A DNA stretch of 64,000 nt from Vanilla planifolia (GCA_023846275.1 CM043865.1:30981912-31045911); one strand, 5' to 3'; positions 1 to 13,386 are shown, numbered from the stretch's first letter. Numbers and translations: made by a program. Notes: a model not told the origin generated them from the sequence alone.

Positions 1-1285
1 CTTTCTTATTTTTTTTTATAGTAACCATATTTGATCTGAAGTAATAAAGCAAGTAAAATAAAAATAATGAAAATATAGAAAGAGAAAACAAGATTATTAG
101 GTGATTCAATAAAATGCTTTCTTACATTTACTCCTAATTCTCCCAACCAAATTTCCACTAAAACCAACATCATTTTGTCATAACTGGTAAATGCAAACCT
201 TACATAGTCACTCCATTGTTGCTCATGATCAAGTAAGAGTCACCTTCGTAAAACCTCACTCCATTGTTGCTCATGATCAAGTAAGAGTCACCTTCGTAAA
301 ACCTTTTTATTTTTGTTAATGGCCATGTTGAAATTATCTCACACAAATTCACTCCCTTTTTGCCCATGGCTACGTAGGAGTTGCATTCACAAATTTGCTT
401 TCTTTTCACCCATGGCAAGGTAGGAGTTGCTCCACTCAAAAAAGAGTAATAATAACTTAAACAAATATTAGAATACTTGAATAAAATAATACATAAAAAT
501 TCTTATACAATTTTTCTTGAACAAATAATATGACATAATATCTAAATGATGTAGAAAAAAAGTTTACAAAATAATATAAGGGATTAATATGTAATCTATC
601 CCTAAATGCAAAAATAATAACAACATGAATACAAGATTCTTCATGGTTTAAAGCATAACCCCCACTATCACAAATTTTCTCAACTTGTAAAAGGTTTAAT
701 AGTTGATTCATCATTATATTCTCTTTTTAACTCACGTCTATTTATATCACACAATGAGACATAACTGATTAAAGGAGTTGTAATGACTAAAAAACCATTA
801 CTAAAATAATCAAGCTAGTCATTACACTCTCAAACTATCGATCATACTAATTTGATATATAGATAGTACAAAAACAATATGCATTGCACTTAGTGCACAT
901 CCAATTAATTCATTTTTATATATCTCAAGAATACATTGTATTGTATAACTTGAATAGATCCACTAAGTCTCAATTCTGAGCTCTAAGCTAACAAAAATGA
1001 TTTATGATATAAAATCATACAAAGTTGATATGTTGTATGAGATCCTTACAATACTAATTAAGAATTATTCTATCTCGTATGGTACATAAATAATACTCAT
1101 ATGACATTAATTTACTTAATAAAAAGCTAAATTTTTAAACCACTTACAAATAGCTTGATCATTGGCTTCAAAATCAATAAGTTGAGCCTTTAATCTCTAT
1201 TCACTTTATGTGCTACAATCTTTGTTCAAGTAAATCCAAACTATTATAATATATCTTGAGATTTAACTAAAATAATATTATATTC
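1..1285. other. AT-rich intergenic spacer
   Basis: Apart from the 48-bp tandem duplication at 209-304 I see no gene, RNA or recognisable transposon here. The longer minus-strand frames (200-439, 457-714) have no recognisable domain and lie in low-complexity AT-rich sequence. Confidence 0.5.
209..304. repeat. perfect 48-bp tandem duplication
   Basis: Bases 209-256 are repeated exactly at 257-304. The unit is a multiple of three. On the minus strand each unit stays open and reads as a 16-residue unit containing GDSYLIMSNNGV. More diverged relatives of the unit follow to about 430 (NSYVAMGKKGV on the same strand). Identity of the two copies means a recent duplication. I do not recognise the encoded peptide. 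Confidence 0.9.
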
Positions 1286-3229
1286 TGTTACACCCTTGTG
1301 TTTGATGAGTCAAGCATAAATGTGTATATTTTATTTGGGCTTGATTTTAAGTAAAATTGTTAATAATTAATTAAATCAAGCCATGTATTTTAGATGTCTA
1401 AAATAATGGTCTCTAAGGGCCTTGAGGTCATGGCATACTTCAAGGAATTTTGAGACATGCGTAAGATTTTTTATAATTGAATTTCTTTTTATTTTTCTTG
1501 AATTTGATATGTCCAAACTTTGAGATTATGAGGCACACTAGTAGTATTAACATTTAAAAATATTATAAAATTATTTAATACTGAATTTTGATTTTTGGGC
1601 CAAGCATATTTGACAAAATATATAGACATGGGTATTTGATTTTTTAATATTATTTTGGAATCGTTTTCTACGAATTTCTTTTCATAGCCACTTAATAACT
1701 TATAATACTATAAGAATACAAAATTATTTTTATACACTTATAGTCAAATTTTTGGCTAAAAAATTCGTCAAAAATACCCTAAAACAGCCGAAGTCTCGGG
1801 AAAATGTACTGTAGCAATGGGCGGGTCGACCCGGCGCCAAAACAGCCCGTTCAAGTCTTTTAGAAATTAAAAATTTAATTTAAAAAATAAAAATTTGGTT
1901 GACCCGAAAAGGCTAAACCTAGCCTGGACCCAAAGCACGCCGAGAGGAGCTCGGCTAGAGCTGGTCAACAGTCAAATGAACAGTGCCTGGCTAAGCCAAG
2001 ACCGCCCAAAGGAGCTCGGCTAGGTCAAACTGCAGCGCGGTCAACAGTCAATGAACAAATGCTTGGCTAAGTCAACCCGAACCAGGTGATGAAATCTCGG
2101 TCAAGGAAGGGGGGAGCCGGCCCCAAAGTGGCTCGAACGTTAAACGGCGAAAATTCCTTATAAAGGGGTGCGCTGAATTCGCTTCTGCAGTGTGGGACTA
2201 AAAAATCCCACCTTATAACTTCGGCCGGATCCAAAGGCGCAGATCAAGCCCGCCTAGATCCAACGGGCGAGAGTAAATTCTAACGGCTGTTTCGCGAGGC
2301 TAATCAGCGCCGTTCGTTCAGCGCGCAATCCAATGGCACAGATCAAGCCCGCCCAGATCCAACGGGCGAGAGTAAATTCGAACGGCTGTTTCGCGAGGTC
2401 AATCAACGCCGTTCGTTCAGCGCGCGGGATCTAATGGCTCAGATCAAGTCCGCCCGGATCCAACGCTCTGGATTAAGCCCGAACGGTAAAATGCGTAAAC
2501 AATCTGCGCCGTTCGTTTTTGGGCCCGGATCGGACGGTGGCTGCTTTCCGTCCGTTGCCAAAACGGCTAATTAATTTTTGGAGCCGTTGGGGGTGTTTTT
2601 AGAGCTCAAATCTGAGCTCTATAAATATAGAAAAATTATGTATTTTTTAGTTTTAACCTTTGCTAAATTGTTTCAAAAGATTTTCAGATCTCAAACACAA
2701 GCATCCGAGCAAAATCGGCGCATTCGAGCTCTAGAAGCAAAGCGGCAAGAAAGCCAGTGGAATTAGAGGTTTTTCAATCATTTCTAAATCTCTATCCCTC
2801 TAATTCGACGATTGTGTGTGCCTCCTCTTTTCTCCAATTTTTCTTAAGTCATTTGCCAATTTTTCGTATTTTTGTTTTGGGGCAAGGGCGTCCCGGCGTT
2901 TGTGCTAAAGCCCCGGGTTTGAGTTGAGCCTGGTAAAAACTCAAGTAGGTTTGGGATTAGCCATAATAAAAATCCCAAGTAGGTTCGAGGTGAACCGTAA
3001 GAAAAACCTCACTTGTAATCCGAGAATTTAGTGGATTTTTCCCAACACCGGTTGGGGGTGGACGTAGACTCGGTTTTGAGTCGAACCACTTGAAAATTTG
3101 TGTGTTCAATGTTCTTTACTTTTGCTTAAAGTCTTTTAAATTTAATTTCGGAAATTATAAGAATTTAAATACACAATTCACCCCCCCCCCCCCCCCTCTT
3201 GTGGTTTTTCTTTAGCACGAATCACTTCA
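1286..3229. mobile_element. solo LTR, Copia type (Sirevirus-like), with target duplication
   Basis: A 1,944-bp fossil that starts with TGTTAC and ends with CACTTCA, giving TG...CA ends. The 5-bp direct repeat TATTC lies immediately outside both ends (1281-1285 and 3230-3234). The interior has a promoter-like part near 2155-2215, GC-rich 100-bp repeats, and near its 3' end a segment around 3055-3095 and a CAATTCACCCCC tract that resemble the 3' ends of plant Sirevirus LTRs. No primer-binding site, gag or pol follows, so this looks like a solo LTR left by recombination. It is still fairly rich in CpG, so younger than its relative at 16059-18177. The superfamily is inferred from resemblance only. 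Confidence 0.75.
2240..2480. repeat. ~100-bp tandem repeats inside the LTR
   Basis: The motif CAGATCAAG recurs at about 2240, 2339 and 2440. Each copy is followed by CCGCC(T/C)(A/G)GATCCAACG; the first two also share GGGCGAGAGTAAATTC, a TTTCGCGAGG block and CGCCGTTCGTTCAGCGCG. The period is 99-101 bp with about 2.5 copies. GC content is far above the surrounding spacer. Confidence 0.85.
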
Positions 3230-3234
3230 TATTC

Positions 3235-6200
3235 AATAAGATATTAGTAATATTTAACTTAATTTTGTGATTATTGTTTCAAAAATTACAACAATAATCT
3301 CTTCCCATTTTATACGCAATTGGTCACTTCTCATGCGTGATGCTCTAAATCATTACAAATTGCTACATTTCATTAAGAAATCCCATTGGATGAATCCTCA
3401 CATTCCTATTACAAGAAATTTGATACTTTTGCCTCAGTTTGAGCCACTATTGATCAAGTTCGTTTGTCGATTTAATAGGTTTAAGAAGATAGGTGTTTAA
3501 GAAATTTAGAATTATATTAAATTAGGTTATATCTAATATTTGTAATATTTTCTTATCAATGTGAACTATAAAAATTTGTTGGCAATTTCTTATAATTCTT
3601 CTTTAGAGCTGTACACATCAAGTAAATCTAAAATATTTCTACTATTATTTAGTATTTAAATAATTTTTTTGACTTAAAAATCCTTTTAAAATCATTTTAT
3701 CATTTGATTTTTAATTTTATGATCATTACACATATTTTTATGATGCAAAATTTTATTTAGTTTGCCTTTATAAGCTTTGTGTTATAATTAAACATCATAA
3801 TTTTTTGAGTTTATTTAATATTTTTAAAATATTTTAACTTTTTTAAATAATAAATTAATCCTTATTAAAGTTTGATCTCTTGTTTAATCATTTAGTTAAA
3901 ATTTTGATTTTTACTAACTTTGTGTTATTTGAGCCCAAAAAATTTGTAAGCTTTGTTTCTCAACATACCACTTTTAAGATATTATACCTTTTTTTAATGG
4001 TATATGATTTTTTAAAAAATAAAATAAAATAATTCATAAAAATTCATGAAATTTTTGAAATATTATTTAAAGTTCTAGATAGCTAAAAGTTAATAATAAA
4101 ATTATATATATATATATATTGACATGTTACATTAGTAAATAAATATTCAAAAGCTATTCAAAATTGTCCTTTAAAGATATAAAAAAAGTCATTAGAGACA
4201 AAGCATAATAGTTTTCACATTTAGAGATTTGAAGATATTGATAATTATGGGATTCCATATTATTTTATACATTAAATTAGATTTGCATTTTTTTTAATGT
4301 TAGTTTAATATGATTCCAAAAATGAAAACCCACAAGTCTTTTAGACAGAGACAAAGTGGTTTGTTAATAGAATTATAATCTCTAATTTTGTTTTAAGTTT
4401 TGAAACTTTAGCAAAGGATGATTAATATGGGATACATTATTCATCTATGCATTTTTTCATTGTGTACTCTACTCATATTTCCTATTTAAGTTAGTTCAAA
4501 CACATTTACTTCTCTTAATTGCAAGAAGATCTTCGTAACAATTTAAATATTTAATTATAAAATACTAAGGCATTTAAGTATGTGATGTATATTTTGGTTG
4601 TGTTTAGATCTTAAATTGTGAAATTATTAGATTTCAACATGTTTCAAAATGCATGTCACATTGCCAGAAGCTAGAATGCTATTTAGAATATATCATTGAG
4701 AAGAACTTCGAACAATAAAATTATACATATATAATTTATAATTTATAAAAGCATTTTAAAATTTTTAAAATTTTTTAAATAATAAAGTTGTTATTTGATT
4801 TATTAAATCATGATATTAAATAAAAATATATTTATTTATTTAAACCCTTCCTCAAGTCTCTATCATTTATGTTTAGTTCATTATAAGAGAAAGCCTGGAA
4901 GAGATGAAGACGAGAAAAGAGTCTGGGCAAGGGAAGGAGGAGATGAGTGAAAGAATAGTTTAGGAGTAGTTACAAACAAGGGATTTGGCAAGAGTTATAG
5001 TTGAGGTTCTGATCTTAAAGGAGAAGAGATCTAGGAAGAGCTTGATCCATTTGAGAGAAAGAGATTGAGAAAAGATATGATTTTATTTGAGTTTTTTTAA
5101 GATGCTTTGAGGCATATTTTGGGCTACTCAAGAGTTGGGTTAGATTGGATGCCTTTGGATCAAATTTGATAAGTCACAACTTGTTATCTGTGACACACAA
5201 ATTGTATAAGAGGGTTGAACATGTCACACATTAGGTCTAATGTATTCTATGTTAAGTTTTGATATAGAATACATCAATTTGCTTGTACCAAAGCAACCTC
5301 TTTAAAAAAAATAGATGGTACATTATTTTTTGATGCATCGTCTATTTAGGATTTGATTGAGAGAAGATAATGGACCTTAGAATGTAGAAGAAAACATATG
5401 ATATATTAATAATTAACATACAATAAGTTTAGCTTATGAAGGAGAGTAGCAAAAAGTTTGTTTAAACTTGTGTATTATGCCTTGTGTAGGGTAGATGCAC
5501 CATACATTGAGGCCAATGTATTATTTATTTGACTTAAGGACAGAGTGAAAGAGCTTGGAACAATTGATCTACTTCACTAATGTATAATCCTAAGAATGTA
5601 AAACAAATCCTTTGTTAGGTGAACAGTACGTTAACAATTGATATGTTAGGCTAAAATTTAAAATTATGAATGCTTTGCAATTAAAATGTAAGCAATAACA
5701 AAAAATTAAAATAAATTTTTGTTTAGGCAATGAAAGAAAAAGACATTGGAAAAGGAAATGCTATAGAATAAGTCTCTCAAAACTATTAAGTAAGCAAATT
5801 ATGATAATTTGTATATAAGTAAGTTAACTGTTAATTATTTGAAATATAATTATGCATTGCAATGTAATAAAATATGATGAGAGTATACTACATGATATTA
5901 ATTGATTGTGTATTAGTTTTGATTTTTAGGATAAAAAATAATAAAATGAAAAAATTGAAGGATAAAATTGAGTTGTAAGAGCTTGATGATATATAAGATC
6001 ATGAAAATGATGAGATTTTTTTTATGATCTTATCCCATGACACCTTTGTTGTTTTTTGGCACCTTGCTACAAGGCCATGCTAGATGGAGACACAACTATT
6101 GGTAGTACTTCAGATAAGGCAATATTATGCAAAAGTTTCATGTTTGAGATGGTATTAGATCTTATTTTTATTGTTGCTAATACTTCAATTCAAAATAATA

Positions 6201-7541
6201 ATAAGTAGAGATTCATTTCCTTTAGTACTTCAATACAGACTTAAGAATATGAGAGAGAAATAATTTGATGGCCTAGCTAAATGTTGATTGAGGTTTTGAG
6301 ATATGATTGTTGCCACTGATATATAATATAAAACAAGATCCCATAGATAGGCATGTTAGCAATATATGCACCTAAAGCTAATGTGGATGCAAGTGTGTTG
6401 CTATTGCAGCAGATGATTGTTGTGCAACGATGACAACAAACCCCAGTCGACAACATAGAACCCAAGGAAATTTTTTTTTTTTTTTGCTATTTTTAAATAA
6501 CTTGATGGTAATAAAATTGAAGGCAAATTAAAAAAAACGAAAGGTCTCAAAAGCATAAAAATCAAAGCGAAAGGTCAAGTGCTTGGCAACATTGATAAGT
6601 CATCACAGTGGTTGAGACATAACGAAGGAGACTTTGAGTCAAAATTTTGATGAAATATAGTCACAATGATTGAAACACCACAAAGAAGACTCTCATGCCA
6701 AAATTTGATGGATAAAGAGCATGAGTAAATCCTACAACAAAAAATACTATAAAAAATGATGACAACAAAGACGATAATAGTAGTTTATCTTAAAGATACC
6801 ATCAAAGCTATCAAGTCGAATGAAAATACAAAATTATTAAATAAACTTGATTAGTTATTAACTCAAGTTGAGTACAAATTGAAATGAATTATGTTAATAA
6901 CAAACCCAATTCAACTTCAACCAAAATGTTATGAATATATAAAGAGCTAAGCTAGATTTAGGTCAAAGCTAACAAATCGGATTATTTAATAAACTTGATG
7001 ATATTTTAATGCATATATTCATCAATAAAACTATATTAGTTATGTACCCAAACGAATCTATGAATGCATAATATGTATTAATATATTTAAACAAAGAAAC
7101 CTATTTATTATTCATAGTTAAGTATAAATTTTAAAAAGTTAATCTTTTTGTTCGACTTAAAACAATAGTGAATTAGCTTGATGTCGCTTGAATCATGATG
7201 ACAGAAAATCTCTATTTTCCAAATTTTGAATCAAATGAGATTGGATCAAACAACTTTAACAGAAGTTGAGCAATTATTTGTTGTTTATTTTCAATTTTTA
7301 TGATCAAAGCAAAAACCAATTATGCAATCATCAAAGTTGACGAAGCATCCCTAATCCTTCAAGAAAAGCGTAATCAAATCGTGGAATAAATCATAAAACG
7401 TTCCTTTAAAAGATTTTCAGGTGGAACAATTACGATAGTAAATTTTAATCTTATATTCTTAATGGAAATTCGGATTTGAGCCATGAGGAAATATAAAACT
7501 CGTATTTCTGGCGGAATCATAGGTTTCTGACATTCTTCCCC
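3235..7541. other. AT-rich intergenic spacer
   Basis: No supported gene. The sequence is strongly AT-rich with homopolymer runs, for example T around 6472-6485. Moderately purine-rich stretches around 4880-5060 carry no frame or domain I recognise. The last ~100 bp before 7542 would be the promoter and 5' UTR of the F-box gene. Confidence 0.5.
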
Positions 7542-9666
7542 ATGGTGGAATCAGCAAAAAGCGGCGGCGCCATCGAAGAGGGCGGGTGCAGCCTCCGCCC
7601 AATCGAAAATCCTCCCCGGCGATCTCCACGATTTCTCTCATCAACAAAGGCGAAGGCAGAGCTGCACTTCTTCGATCGGAATCTAGATGAAACCCTGGAT
7701 GTGTCTAAGAACAGAAAAGGGTTGAAGGCTCGGTCATCTAGGGTTTCCTGTGCATCCCAGGATATGAAAAATAAATATACTTCCTTGGAGTCAATAATTG
7801 AAGGGACGGAACTAAAAATTGAGCAGAAGACGGAATCGGAGAGAAATGGCAGAAAGAAGAGTAGGAGTTACAATGCCAAGAAAGTTTTCAAGAGGGTAAG
7901 TCCCTCAAGAAGCAACGGGAATCAGAAGAAGGTATGTTCCAAACCCCCTTTCCTCCCTTCTTACTCGTCCACTAAATGGTTAGTTAATGCCTAAAAGGTT
8001 TTGCAAAATATTGTATATTCACTAATCCCTATTTCAACCATCCTGCTCTGCTGAATAGCATTTAAATATTTTATTAAAGAATTTCGTGCAATTAGCCATC
8101 ACATTTCTCTAAAAAGTTTGATCTTTATGTTACCATGTGGAAAGCAAGCAACTTTTTTTTTTTATATTGAAACACAATCTAAAACTTTTTTGGGTTCCGT
8201 TCCTTATCCTCGATTTTCTTCTTGTCTTTTTGAACCATCTTTGTGCTGCAATTTAATGCAAGAATGCTCGATTCCTTTCTGTTTATTGTTTGAAATTCCA
8301 TCCTCAAATTTTTGCGGCAACTGTCTAGACCACTTTGCTCTTTCCACTCGGTTATGATGAAGTACATCATATTTGGTTCTTCTTTTTAAGTGTTTCTTGG
8401 TTTCAACGTGTGACTTTTGCCTTCTTGGGCTTAACAATCCATTTATGTTGTAGGAGATATTAACTTGCGTTGTTATATATCATTTGAACTTTCGATGAGG
8501 GCCTTCGGATCCAAGGCAGATTGATCTGAGCAGTGTTATCCCTGCAAAACACTATCCATCTCCTTGCTCTGAATCCATGGCATAGTTTTTTTTATTACAG
8601 AATGCCTAATATTTGGGACATCATTATCTATTATCGTTCATATTGTTTTTTTGTTCATTCCTCATATGTTGATACTGAGCAAAATATATAGGTGGCTCAA
8701 TGGTGGTTAGGGAGGGAGAAGAAGAATGAAGGCATATGGCAGCATATGCTTCCTCTGGATGTCTTGGCTAGCATCTCTGACTTACTCCCATTGGACGATT
8801 TTATAAAGTTTCGCAGCGTATGCCATAGCTGGCGTTCTGCACCATCCTTGCGTGCAAGCATCTCAAAATTCGACAAAGACATTCCATGGCTCATCGTTTA
8901 TGGTTTTGAAAACGAGCGGAGAGATGACTATCTTCTTCTGCAGCCCTCTTCCAAAGTCTCCTGCATCTTGAAGTTGCCTGCTCTTAAGGGAGCCACAATC
9001 TTAGCTTCGAAGGCAGGGTGGCTGCTCTGTCGCAATGGCATACGCTATTTCTTCTACAATCCCTTTTCATTTGAGGTGTTTGACCTTCCCGACTATTCTG
9101 TGTCCTGGGAACCTTCATCCATACAAGTAGCTTCCTTCTCTTCTCCTCCTAACTCCAATTGCTGCATTGCCTTTCTCATCAATGGCAAAGGCTCCTCAAA
9201 GTTGGAGGTCAGTTGGTGTAGGCCTTCAAAAAGCAAGGGATGGACAACAGACTTGGTAGACATTGGTGCCAATTTCAAACTAACTGGCGATGCTCTCTGT
9301 GCCGTGCAATGTTCATGTCGGGCAGCTGGATTGTGTAACTGCGAACGCTTCAATGAGGTTGTTGTGTGGCAAAGCAACAGTTGGATCGTATACAACATCC
9401 TTAAGAGGAGACTCACCATTGGGGAATGTTCGCCTTCACGCAAGACATGTTGTTGGTATGATATGGTGAAGACAAACTTGAATGATTTGTTAGGCAACTT
9501 CGTTAGACAAGATGCCTTTATTACGTGCTCTCCTTTGCACATGACAAGGGAGGATGGGTTGTACCTGATTCCTTTTGAATACAGACCCATGACAGGAAGA
9601 AATAACGGAACAGGAGATGTTCATTTGAAAGCAGCATGGATAGAGCCTACATTTCCTTGGCAATGA
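7542..9666 (+). CDS. F-box protein with DUF295-type C-terminal region
   Basis: Two coding exons are inferred: 7542-7931 (130 codons, ending AAG before GTATGT) and 8692-9666 (after ATATATAG), joined in phase 0 across a 760-bp intron, giving about 454 residues. Exon 1 encodes a basic, disordered N-terminus with RRSPRF near residue 27. Exon 2 begins with an F-box around residues 150-180 (LPLDVLASISDLLPLDDF, then KFRSVCHSWRS), followed by a region like the DUF295/kelch-type F-box proteins of the At1g57790 group and ending WIEPTFPWQ. F-box proteins of this kind are expected to bind SKP1 and act as substrate receptors of SCF ubiquitin ligases; the target is unknown. Exon 1 is less certain than exon 2, since its only support is the open frame and clean splice sites. 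Confidence 0.82.
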
Positions 9667-11426
9667 CTTGATGAACTAACTTCATTTCTCTTGACAACGT
9701 AATGTCGCTGCTAGTCCTTTATTTTAGTTTATTTTCCTCCCCAACTCTGCGTAAAACTTTCTCATGCATAATAAATGCATGCAAGTATGTCTATTCTCAT
9801 AATTATCAATAATTGGAAGATAAGTCTTCTATCATCTGAGACATCGATTTATGTTTGTCTTCTCCATCTTTTGTCATATATGTTGAACTGAGTAGTTAAT
9901 TGTGAAAAGAGAATACAATTCTATCTTTTTATGGTGTCACCTGTTTGCTTTTTGGTGTCATTGTTAAGTCACTATTTCTCTTCTCTAATGGTAGCAAGAC
10001 GTCAGGCAATTAGGATAGTTAAAAAAAAGTTGCTAGGGAAAGCTTTTTAGCAACAATTTTAGCAGACATAAGGAGAAATCCTCCTCATTAGAGCAACAGA
10101 CACTTCCCGTAAAGATTGGTTCTTTGCACTGCATTATGGAATGCTTTACCTCCAAGAAGTTGCCACTGCCCCAGCATGCCTCGTCCCTAATCGGATTGAC
10201 CAAGCTGTGCCCCTCATTGGACTGTCAAGCCTCTCCATTCGAGTAGGATCCATAGCTTTATGATAAAGAATCGAGCTCATCCTAGTGATGAATACCCAAT
10301 TTGCGTGCTATCCAACAGCAGCAAAACTTTTAATTGTTAAGGCACTAATGGCTCAAATTCTCACCTGATAGAAGGATTCTATACTGCTATGATTCTATAC
10401 TTGTATGATTGTGTATGATTATGAACATCAACGAGCAGCAATGTCAATTGCTTTCCTCAACAACATGGTAAAAAGTTTATAATGATGGTGCCTCTTCATC
10501 CTTTATGCACAGATATTTGGCAAAGCAGTATCCATTCCATTCTATTTCGAATCACCAAGCATTATTGCTTGTATTATTGGCTAGAATCCGAACACTTGCC
10601 CTTTCTCTGGAGTGATGGATTCCCTGAACCAAGTAAAAAGGTAATGGAATGTCTTAGCTTTTACAGAGTTTGTCAGTTTGTTTTCGTTCAAGAAATTTTC
10701 GTTGTAAGCAAATACTAGTCTTTTTCTCACTTTCCCGTTCATTCCCCTCTTCCAAAACTCTCATTCTGTAGCATAAGCATGGCAAATTCCAGCAGTAACA
10801 ACTGTGCTTTATAGTCTCTTTGTGATAGATGTTAAAATGTAACGTTGGTCAAACGTGTTTGAATCGTGGAGATCAGTTCAGGAACGTATTCACGAAAGCA
10901 TCCATGGCTAAACCTGATGCTTACACAAATGAGACTTGTATGTGCATGCTTCTCCTATGGAAAGCCCAAGTATGGTGGTATTAATTGCTTCACTGCATGG
11001 TTTACGCTACCCTTTTTTCTATTTTGGCTCTTTTTTATTCCATATCTGCAGGCTTCAACCAGTTTTACCTGCGTTTCTGTAGCGTTCTGTAACACAAAAG
11101 TGGGAGTACAAAGCACGCACGCTTTAACTTCTTCCGAATGAACTGCCATACCTAATCATAAGCGTGCAGTCTCTGACCTCCTCCAAATGTCTATGGAGAG
11201 ACTTAGAAGATGGATAAGAGGCTCATTATTTCTTCAAATATTTATATATTTTAAACCCAAAATAACAAAAGTTTTCTTTTTCTTTTCTCTTTCAAAGAGA
11301 ACGTTTGGTTATCAAGTAACAGCCACGGATATAGTACTAGTAATCAACTACGATCATCATATACCAAAATAAGGTTCATCATAAATATATTTCATGCCCA
11401 AGCAAAGGCAAACGCTAAGCATCGGC
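9667..11426. other. intergenic region, 3' flanks of two convergent genes
   Basis: Contains the 3' UTR of the F-box gene and, on the minus strand, the 3' UTR of the ERF gene. Base composition around 10080-10330 and 10870-11140 is less AT-rich than the wider spacers, but the frames there (10482-10718, 10866-11141) have no recognisable domain, and I call no gene. Confidence 0.45.
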
Positions 11427-12326
11427 TTAAAATAGCGGGTAATAATCACCATAGCCAAAACAGTCATCCACCAAGTATTGAGCTCCCATGCTCTCGACCA
11501 TGGCTGTGCTCTCGTTCATTGGCATCGAACCCGGGCTTGACCCCCACAGAGCCTCCTCCTCCTCTTCCATGAGAAGCCCGAAACCTTCGCTTCCACCAGC
11601 TTCGCGGATAGAATCTAAGCTCCTATCTTTGAAAGAAGAGCTCCCTGTTTCTGATGCAAGAAGATGACTTCCTACAGTTGGTGGCGACATCACCTGAGAA
11701 TTCAGCTCACACGTCTTTGAAGTAGCACTCCTTAGGCAGCTCTCAGCAACTATACTACTAAGGTCACCCGACCTCGTGTCACCATAGAAATCAAACTTAC
11801 GTGCGATGTCCTCAGTTGCATTCCAACTGCATTGCCCAAGCTGCAGATTAATATCAGATTGGCTTGACAGCGATGGAAGCACAGCAGCAGCAGCTGAAGC
11901 AGCAGGTGGAATGTGTGCTGCCGGGGCTGTTGAGGAGGATAGGGTTAGGGTTTGGGAGTGGAAGGTTGGGAAAAGGGGAGAGATGGAGGAGTTCTCGGCG
12001 TAGATGAAGTTGGTTCTTGCATGGGGTCCTTTCAAGGAGAGCGCGGCCCTATCATAGGCCAATGCTGCCTCGTGGGCCGAGTCGAAGGTTCCAAGCCAGT
12101 GCCGTTCCTTGGTGGCCGGATCCCTTATCTCCGCCGCGTATCTCCCCCACGGCCTTCTCCTCACACCCAGAAACCTCCCGGGCTCCGCAAGTCTTCTCCT
12201 CCCTCTCCTCTCGACGGGAAGCTGCTGGGACGAAGCTTGATGCAGGGGAGGTAAGAGATCGCCGCGAGGGCTGCTTTCTTGAGCCAGTGCAAGTCTTCTT
12301 CCCATGGTTTGAGAAGTGAAATACAT
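11427..12326 (-). CDS. AP2/ERF transcription factor, LEP / FZP-like (ERF group VIIIb)
   Basis: Intronless, 299 residues. A single AP2/ERF DNA-binding domain covers residues 52-109 ([19 protein letters not shown], then [20 protein letters not shown] and [10 protein letters not shown]). It has the Ala and Asp that mark ERF rather than DREB proteins (AAEIRD; LGTFDSA). The domain is closest to the LEAFY PETIOLE / PUCHI / ESR / FRIZZY PANICLE clade, nuclear regulators of meristem identity and lateral organ formation. Outside the domain are a basic run RRGRRR just before it, a Ser/Ala-rich middle part, an acidic patch EEEEEALWG, and the C-terminus [11 protein letters not shown]. The first Met (12326) and Met8 (12305) both have an A at -3; Met8 also has G at +4, so the true start may be seven codons later. 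The exact orthologue cannot be fixed by eye. Confidence 0.92.
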   Translation of the reverse strand: MYFTSQTMGRRLALAQESSPRGDLLPPLHQASSQQLPVERRGRRRLAEPGRFLGVRRRPWGRYAAEIRDPATKERHWLGTFDSAHEAALAYDRAALSLKGPHARTNFIYAENSSISPLFPTFHSQTLTLSSSTAPAAHIPPAASAAAAVLPSLSSQSDINLQLGQCSWNATEDIARKFDFYGDTRSGDLSSIVAESCLRSATSKTCELNSQVMSPPTVGSHLLASETGSSSFKDRSLDSIREAGGSEGFGLLMEEEEEALWGSSPGSMPMNESTAMVESMGAQYLVDDCFGYGDYYPLF

Positions 12327-13329
12327 GTTGGGAAATCACTTTTCTTGGGCTTGTTGGTGGGGTGTTTGGAGTTGGGGTTTGCTTTAAAGGGGATGAAGAC
12401 GGGACACTACACGCCTAAACAGAGTACCTTCTTCCGTTTTGCTTGTTCTGCTTGCTATCTTCTTGATTAGTCTCCGAGATGCAAATGATTAAAACAGCGT
12501 CCTTAGTTCATAAGGTGCAGACGGAGTTCTACAGGGCACTATGGAGTAGCGTGTCGAGCGAGCGGTGAGACGCGTGTGTGGTGAAGTACGTTTCGATCTG
12601 CGCCGAGGTCGGACGTAGGATGTGATCCAGACGTGGAATGGGCGCTACAGGAGTATGCGGCGAAGGGTAGGACGGAGACATTGCGCTCCGGGTCTCCGGG
12701 TCTGCTTTTGAATTGGGTCGTGGTTCTTTGGAGAGATGATGGGAAGGAGAAGGAAATCCGAAATCGAGGATGGCCATCAACAGAATATCCTTCCGCCGTT
12801 CCGAGGAGTGGGCGAGAACCGAGCTCTACTGTTCCGTTGCGTTTACCATGTCATTCCGCCTTCTCTCTCTCTTGGTGATGCAGGGAAGCAGGAAGGAAGG
12901 TAGGCGTCGGGGAGTGTGGACCGGAGGATTCGTTTTAGGTGTACAATGGATATTGACCACTGTAGCTTTTGTCACACCTTGAGTTGAGAGATAAAAGGGT
13001 TTGTGACTTGTCGTCCTCCTCTGTACACTTCTCTATAAGGGCAGGAGGCTGACTCCATCATGTCCTCCTCCTATGGAAGATAGTTATGAACATGAACAGC
13101 TAGAAGGACAGCCAATGTTGTTGATTTTTAACGTCTATGATCCCTGGAAACTGATATATAAATCGTACAGGAAATTAATTCATAACAATTGTTTAGCAAA
13201 TCCTCAATATGCTTCATTAAATTAATTAATCAAAAAATAAAATATTTCATATTATAATTTAAAGCTAGTTTAAAAGTATTCTAATAATTCTAATAAATGA
13301 AAAAAATTTTATGAACAAAAATGATTATT
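12327..13329. other. ERF gene upstream region with a GC-rich patch
   Basis: Holds the promoter and 5' UTR of the minus-strand ERF gene. The part 12500-12950 is clearly GC-richer than the adjoining spacer and has short overlapping frames on both strands, none with a recognisable domain. From 13130 the sequence returns to AT-rich. Confidence 0.45.
13317..13321 (-). terminator. RNA polymerase III terminator of tRNA-Asn
   Basis: Five A on the + strand give TTTTT on the minus strand, 8 bases past the tRNA discriminator base. This is the usual Pol III stop signal. Confidence 0.75.
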
Positions 13330-13353
13330 CGCTAGAGGGAGGGCTTGAACCTC

Positions 13354-13386
<33 letters not shown>

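Noticed and set aside
9093-9590. 165-codon minus-strand frame
   Set aside because: Lies opposite the F-box coding exon and shows no family resemblance.
11806-12319. Plus-strand open frames overlapping the ERF gene
   Set aside because: They are antisense shadows of the GC-rich AP2 coding sequence and have no domain.
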